Below, in pieces: positions 57,189 to 64,000 of a stretch of 64,000 bases of DNA (position 1 is its first letter; each line of letters starts with the position of its first letter). Position numbers and translations under genes: made by a program. The notes under the pieces were generated by a model that made no database searches, had not been told where the DNA came from, and saw only the letters and a list, made by a program, of their open reading frames with translations. Where the stretch lies: assembly GCF_905220365.1 (NCBI RefSeq), contig NC_061135.1, positions 4,481,501 through 4,545,500 on the forward strand, given 5' to 3'. Source of the stretch: Vanessa cardui. Its lineage: Eukaryota > Arthropoda > Insecta > Lepidoptera > Nymphalidae.

Positions 57189-57247
57189 AATATTACTACT
57201 ACAGTAACTTAATGTAGCGGACATTAAGTTACTTTAGTAGTAGTATT
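57189..57247. repeat. 27-bp inverted repeat, 5-nt loop
   Basis: Arms 57189-57215 and 57221-57247 match at 25 of 27 positions around AGCGG. The inner arm is ACAGTAACTTAATGT. Confidence 0.82.
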
Positions 57248-59490
57248 CTGACTCTAGAATATTTGAGTTATTTTCCAGTTCATTCTTGTAATAATTTTTA
57301 ATGTATCAATAATTCTGTCTGTCTGTAAGTAGCGAGATATCTCTACATAAACATCTAGACTAAGCCAAGGAAAGCCATAAAATATAAAGACGCCGTTAAG
57401 ACCGAATGAGAGTTTAATTTCTACAATAATCACTGAATTAATTTGCTTCAATACCGATTATTATATTTAATATTTTAGAACTTTACTACTTTTATTATCT
57501 AAGCTACTTTTATTCCTCATTTATTGTTTTAAAGCGCTTACTTTGCTTAAATAACAACAACAAAGCAGGCGGTATTTAAAACAATTTAACGGAACCTTCT
57601 AAATTTAAAAATCGATCGGCAAATTATATTACCGTCAATACGCAATTACATTGGCTACATTAGTACATCTTGTAAATATTACTTAAGGGCAAGATTTCGT
57701 GTTCAAAATCACAATAACGGCAAATATGATTAAGAGATTAGAGAAAGTCATTACGCTAAAGATAAATAGCTCACTGATAAGTCAAAAATACATTATGAAC
57801 TTAATCTGATACTTACGTAATCGATGTTTTAAAATAAAATAGAAAGCATCTCTGATAGCAAGCAAATTTTTGTTTCACGAAGATAAGCTTACATAAATAC
57901 ACGGCTGTCTAACCATCAATTTTCGTTATTTTTTTTTAAAGTAATAAAAGTATTACGATGCATAAATCGGTAAATAGTGCGGTGAAAGTGAAACTTCGAT
58001 ACTGTTTTAGACAATGCCTCATTGAACGATGCTCTGCCGAAATGCCTTTTGTTGGATGTATCAATCACACGGAAGAGGTTTAAGTGGAGATTCCATTGTT
58101 TAATTCATTGAGCGAATTATATCAATCAAGGCTGCATTCGGTTCGAATTATGATTTTATGTAACAGTGCTACTGCATAACATGATTTTAATTACACTTAT
58201 AAGAGTAACTTTTGGAACAAATTAATCACTACATATTATAAAAAAGTCGCTCCGGCCGCGTCTGTCTGGCTGTATGTTCGCAAAAACTCTAAAACTACTG
58301 AACGAATTTTCATGGAGCTTCCACTGTTAGACAGATTGATAGGGAAGGTTTAGGTATATAATTTATTAATGTTTTTAGTTGAAGTAGAGCGGAAATTGTG
58401 GCATTCTGACATGCCGGAAAAAACAGCAAAAATATAAATAGCAGGTAAAAAATATTTAAATAAAACATGTAAAGCCGAGAGAGGACACTAATTAAAATAT
58501 ACATAATGAATCTCAGAAGCTACGGAACAGACAAATTTTTAATATCATATTGAACATAGATTGAAGGATTTTTTTATATTATTCGCGTGTTGAAGACAAA
58601 AGCGTTGAAGGAAAAGATCTCGAGTAGGTTGTATTTTTCGAGCAAAACATTGCTATAAACTCCGAACCAAAACCAAAATCTCCTCAAACGACTTAAGTAT
58701 AGGACCAAAGACCCATCCGTGGAACTTTACAATAAAACATATATTTTGTTTACCTTCCTAAATTCAAAATTTTATGTTATCAGTATTCAAATCAATAAGA
58801 AGACCTTTAACATAACTGTAAAAACGATTCACGTTTACTGGCAAAAGACAAAATAACAAAAAAAAGAATCGAGTTAGTCTAGATTTTAGCGAATTTCTAA
58901 AGTAAAAGTTCTTCATTCAGTAATTTTATCTCGAGTGACGCATCGAAGCCGTATGATCTATTGAATGAATATAGATGAAAAAAAAAAAAACATTATCACT
59001 TGTCTTGTTCACGTGTAAGTATGCTGAATATAAAGAAGTTATTAATGCGCGACAAGTGCCGTAAAATTGTATACGAGATAGAGAACACGCATTTATAGTC
59101 CTTAAGCTCCTAAAATTAAAGCTCATTGTATATTGAAAATAAACAGGTCCACATCACGGAAATATACAAAATAAAAAGGAAATTAAATAGACCGACTATA
59201 CCTACGTCGTAATAAAATACGCTTTCGATTCACATGCCATTTAAAAATGGAACCAATAGGAGCGGTTTCTTTTTAATCTGTACACTAAACACCAAACAAA
59301 CGATTTTTATTGTATGGTCAATTTCGTTTCGATTTTACTAAACGAAACCATTGATAATGGCAATACTATTCGATTTCTGTTTAATTTAATGGTGTCTGAT
59401 CGGATTATAATACAATCCTTTAAAAAAAACGATACAATTCGTAATGTTTAAGATATAATTTTTTTTTAAGTAGAACCGACAAGACAAGGC
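57248..59490. other. AT-rich stretch
   Basis: No supported gene. A short transposon-like trace lies near 58240-58330 (GTCGCTCCGGCCGCGTCTGT). Confidence 0.35.
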
Positions 59491-59761
59491 AATCTATCTA
59501 TACATATAATAAAATTGGAGTGTCTGTTTGTAATATTAAAATAGCTCTTTTTATTCAATGCATATGCATAAATAACAAATTTTGTCGGTTTGTCGGTCTG
59601 TCTGTCTGTCTATTTGTTCCGGCTAATCTCTGGAACGGCTGGACTGATTTTGGCGGAACTTTTCACTGATAGATAACTGTTATAATAAGGAGTAACTTAG
59701 GCTATAATAATATATTTTTTTTCTTATATTCAAAGGCGTACAAGGTAGCGGGCACAGCTGG
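59491..59761 (+). mobile_element. Non-autonomous Helitron-like element
   Basis: Starts TCTATCTATACATATAATAA, contains GTCTGTCTGTCTATTTG and GGAACGGCTGGACTGATTTT, and ends GCGGGCACAGCTGG before T (CTRR-T). Same family as 19455-19729. Confidence 0.65.
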
Positions 59762-60010
59762 TTTATATATAAAGCTAGAAAGTCTTTTGACAAATGTACA
59801 CGAACGGCCGCGTCGAACCAGCTCCGATTTCGCACCGGTACAACTACGGTTTCAGTGTTTTACCCAATTCTTTTTAAATGAGATATCAACATATATTATG
59901 TTACAATCAGTATTGCGACAAACGAATTCTTACAAAAAAATAATTCGGAACGCATAACCCTGAGCCTAAGATTTTTATATTGTCTTTCCTACATAATCAT
60001 CATTCGACTA

Positions 60011-60265
60011 GCGACAGGCCCCGGCTTCACACGGGTGCTACACTGATACTGAATATACTACAGAATTTGTTTATATACAATATCACACAAGAAACTTCTA
60101 AATTTATATGTAATTGTTTACTCAATTTTCCTGTATACCATCACGAATCACTCTATCTATTAAAAAAAACCGCATCAAAATCCGTTGTGTAATTTTAATG
60201 ATGTAAGCATACAAAGGGATATAGGGACAGAGAAAGCGACTTTGTTTTATATGATGTGACGATTA
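60011..60265 (-). mobile_element. Helitron-like element
   Basis: Starts ACTAGCGACAGGCCCCGGCT, the reverse of a CTAGT end, and shares AAAGCGACTTTGTTTTA with the relic at 15700. Confidence 0.55.
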
Positions 60266-60285
60266 TAAATGAATACGCATCTTAA

Positions 60286-60575
60286 TTGGTGGTAGGGCTT
60301 TGTGCAAGCCCGTCTGGGTAGGTACCACCCACTCATCAGTTATTCTACCGCCAAACAACAGTACTCAGTATTGTTGTTTTCCGATTTGAAGGGTGAGTGA
60401 GCCAGTGTAACTACAGGCACAAGGGACATAATATCTTAGTTCTCAGGGATAGTGGCGCACTGACGATTTAATTAATAGTTAATATTTCTTACAGCGTCAT
60501 TGTCTACGGCTAATGGTGACCACTAACCATCAGGTGGCCCATATGCTCGTCCGCCAACCGATACCAAAAAAAAAC
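60286..60575 (-). mobile_element. SINE-like repeat (family 2), near full length
   Basis: TTGGTGGTAGGGCTTTGTGC to ACCGATACCAAAAAAAA on the plus strand. It directly follows the Helitron-like element at 60011-60265. Confidence 0.78.
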
Positions 60576-60876
60576 AATAAAAAATTAAATAGGTTCGTAT
60601 TCGTAATCTTCAAATCATATTCACAAAACAATAATTTAAATATACTCATTAATACACAATATTATAGAATAATTATTTCAATGACTTATAAAAATAAATA
60701 TATAAAATAAAAAATGATTAAACGAATGAACAATAAAGGCCCGGAATCAATTTAGTATCAACAATACACCTGGAATGCGACCTCTATAGTTAAACGTTGA
60801 AAAGGCTTACCGAACTCGATTGTTGGAAATTTAGGCGGAGATTTCGTCAACAGTAATAATATATCAATCATTTTCT

Positions 60877-61179
60877 ATGCTAATATTATAAAGAGGAAAA
60901 CTTCGTTTGTTTGTTTGCAATAAATAGCCTCAAACTACTGAACCTATTTAAAAAATCTTTCACTATTCGAAAGCTATATAATTCACGAGTAACATAGGCT
61001 AAAATTTCTTTTGGAATAAATAGGATGCCCTAAGATATTTAGGGTGTAAAAATTCAACCAATTCAATGTTTTTTTCTTTTTATATTGTATCTTTATGGGT
61101 TATTTTGATTTTCTTTTGAATAACGCAATACTGTTACAAATCCGAAATAGACGAGGATGAAGTCGCAGGCAGAAGCTAG
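60877..61179 (+). mobile_element. Helitron-like element
   Basis: Starts TATGCTAATATTATAAAGAG, contains CTTCGTTTGTTTGTTTGC and CTCAAACTACTGAACC, and ends CGCAGGCAGAAGCTAG before T. No coding content. Confidence 0.55.
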
Positions 61180-64000
61180 TGTACAAATAAATACGAAGAG
61201 ATAAATAGTAAAAAAAAAAACAAACCTAGTTGTAATTATGACATGAATCTATGATAGTCGACTAGCGATTATTAAAACGTCATCACTAGCCATCAATTGA
61301 TCAATTAGACAAATAAACTTAAGCTGAAATGAACGTTACATAAAATTGCACTGCTTAATACCTGATGATTATATTCTCAATGGTCTATTAAGATTGAGTA
61401 ACTGTAATCTTCGTTGAATATCTTTGAAGGAAAAGCGAATAGAGATTTGAAATAACAATCGGCGCCATCACAAAATCGTCTTCATCATTTTATCACAAAA
61501 AAAATGTTTTTTCCTTTAATTGTTTGAATAGTTACATTCGGCAATGATTTCGGTAAATCTTATAAGCCACAGTTTAACAACGATAGTAAGGTTTAGATCA
61601 ATACAAATGTTTAGTCTTGCAAATTTGGTCTAAATTACGATTACTTAAAAAAAAAATAGTGACATTTTCTAATAATTTCCTTTATTTTTAAATCATACTT
61701 ATTTTTAAAACAACTGAACATAACTTAAATTTAAAAGGTCGATATTATTCACTTTGAAATTAAATTGAGAAAAGAGTAACATACACAAAATTTCATACTT
61801 ATGCATACCTAACTGAGCCTGCGGTTTTTTATAAAATAAAATCTTCCAACCCCCGTTTTTTAGGAGTGGAGTTTCGTAAAATCCGTTCTTAGCGGATATC
61901 TACTCGCTATAAGAAACCTATCCGCTAAATTTTAAGTTTGTAGGTGTATTAGTTTCCGAGATTAATTCGATTTCGTGATAATTAGATTATAGTTATTATT
62001 CACTAATCACTATTTCGTTTTATATGTATGTATACTGAGCTAGCTATATATACTAATTGATGTCCAATTAACAATAAACTTAGCTTAGGTATTCATTTAC
62101 TAAATTTATAAATTTAAATACCTTCTCAAACAATGTTATTTTTAGAACCATTTCATTTAACTGTCAATAAATTTAAGTGCGTTTACAATCGTGTTTAAAG
62201 TAGAACAAGGAGAAAACGACAAACTTGCGATAAAACAAAGGAAACAACTGTTGCTGGATTAAATTTAAATGAATTAGATAAAATCTGATAAAATGTCGGT
62301 CGCGTTCATTTTCTCATAACGTTTCCTCATTTCATTTTAATTACAGATCAAAAATTATCACTGAATTGTGAATGTGTCGGTAATAAAAGTTCCTTGTTAT
62401 CATTTTATTGATTGATTGTTTATTACGTAAATTTTGTAATACTTTATAAACTATACCCCTTACGTCTAGTCTAGGTTGTAACTGTAAATGAGAGTTATAC
62501 CACTAGTGTATACACGCTTAATTCGACATCGCATTTAAAAACGGAACACATGCTTCCACAAACTGGACACACCACTGGGATTAAAGGACCCTGACATTGG
62601 GTCAAAAGGCAAAGACACGGTAGCTACGACAGCTAGACACGGCAAGGAAATCCGCCTCGACGCCCGTAACCAGGTTGCCCTATGGGGGAGAAGGAAGAAC
62701 CCTCATCAACCTGGAGGATTGCCTCGCTATCAAACGAAAATTTTCGTGTAAATTTGCAAAATTACCACATGAATGCTCGTATTGCAGCGAGTGGTGAGGC
62801 GGACTGGAACCGTAAATCACCGTAAATGTGTATTCTACTGTGTATCCACTGCGTTACTTCGACATGCGAGTGGTGAGGCGAATCATTTTGGTAATTGCCT
62901 CTAGACTCTATTCGTCATTCACGACTAAAAAACAGTAATTGAATGATGATATTACACGCCCATTGATGTAAGTTGTAGAAGTATGAACGTATAGGAATAT
63001 AATATAAACGGCTCATATCGTGTAAATTACACGAACGCGACCTTTCATACATTCGGGATTATAAACAGTAAAGTAACATATGTACATATCTAGTTTAACA
63101 GTAGCAGCTTAAATGAATTTTCTGTGTAGCACAGTTAAATGTATGATAAAATCTGACCTCTTAAGACTTGTCATTCGTATGAAATATAAAATAAATGGTA
63201 TACTTTATTAATCTATATATATTTAATATGTTGTTCAAAATATGCACGTCATAAGGATATAGAGAAGTTTACTCCCATACTACTTACTCCTACTACTACT
63301 ACTTGTACCCTTCCGTTATACCATAAAGTCAGAGTTCAATAGCCTGGCCGGAGCTAAAGTCTTATTTCCGCCCTAGAAAAACAAAAGAAAAATTACGATT
63401 TGGCATCTTTATATATTCTGAAGTAGACTGGGGCTTGATATCAAAAGATATTTGCAAGAGAAAACTCGTAGGACGCCAAACTTTGGTGTTCTTTGCAGCA
63501 TTGATTTTTTCTTTTTAAAAAATGAACAAATTTAGCGGAAACACTAATTGCTATTTGTATATTGGAATTCGGAGCGGTAATATTTTCGGTGTAATTTGAA
63601 TAAATGCATGAAAAAATATTCATGCCGAACGGTTGATGTTTTAGCGATACAGTCGGAGCGATCGATTGCTCGACTCGATACTTATTGTAATACTCATCTT
63701 TTATTTTTTGAATAAAATGTATAGCAAATAATAACTTTACCAGAAGAAAATCGTCAATGTTAACATAAACAAATTAAAAATCGATGTAAAATTTCGAACA
63801 CTTAAAATAAATACCTACTTACCATTTCTCATTACTTAATATTACTAAACTATAGCTAACAATTTAATCAGAAATAAATACCATACCCTAGGAGGCAAGA
63901 ACCATCTATAAATGAATAAAGATTTCAACATTTAAAAAATGTTTAGACAGTTTTATTTAACAACAGGTGGCTCTCAATCCTTTATTAAATGTTTAATAAA
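61180..64000. other. AT-rich stretch to the window end
   Basis: No supported gene. A G+C-richer island at about 62537-62730 may be a transposon remnant. A 15-base motif, GCGAGTGGTGAGGCG, occurs twice (62787-62801 and 62866-62880). Confidence 0.35.

Noticed and set aside
1..64000. CRISPR arrays, operons, phage or bacterial islands
   Set aside because: No regularly spaced direct repeats with unique spacers were seen, and gene structure is eukaryotic throughout.

Overview
This window is eukaryotic, AT-rich and intron-rich, and looks like nuclear DNA from a butterfly or moth (Lepidoptera). The evidence is genes split into short exons by GT-AG introns, conserved proteins closest in my memory to insect versions, two copies of an RTE-type retrotransposon, three short retroposon (SINE-like) families, and Helitron-like ends (5' TC, 3' CTAG before T). 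No operons, ribosome-binding sites, CRISPR arrays or phage genes are present.

Layout. 1-2.1 kb: the 3' part of a Thr-rich mucin-like gene (+). 2.1-4.3 kb: the first five coding exons of the nuclear cap-binding protein NCBP1/Cbp80 (-). Its remaining exons must lie left of the window, so the mucin-like gene appears to sit inside an NCBP1 intron. 5.0-7.3 kb: a complete six-exon SIRT6 (+), head-to-head with NCBP1. 8.9-12.1 kb: a complete nine-exon dolichol kinase (-). 12.9-32.8 kb: a complete eleven-exon mitochondrial aldehyde dehydrogenase (+), head-to-head with dolichol kinase and swollen by transposons. 33.7-51.7 kb: at least thirteen exons of a TEX14-like pseudokinase (-), converging on the ALDH gene. 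51.7-64 kb: upstream or intergenic DNA with repeats and no convincing gene.

The most interesting structures are these. (1) Four 5S rRNA genes lie in four different introns of the TEX14-like gene, all on its own strand. (2) The ALDH gene has repeated local tandem duplications. Two of them copied an intron/exon junction: a 52-bp unit in three copies at exon 5 and a 91-bp unit in two copies at exon 7. In both, only the last acceptor keeps the frame. (3) A full-length RTE with an uninterrupted 1017-codon frame sits inside a SINE, with both nested target-site duplications readable. (4) A set of near-perfect hairpins includes three with 27-bp arms and 5-nt loops. (5) The pseudokinase has lost its catalytic HRD aspartate.

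The protein-coding genes are unrelated housekeeping or cell-biology genes (mRNA cap binding, chromatin deacylation, dolichol phosphate supply, aldehyde detoxification, a probable scaffold pseudokinase). Nothing suggests they form one pathway; they share head-to-head promoters and converging ends only. All exon joins were worked out by hand from splice-site motifs, reading phase and family similarity, with no transcript data.
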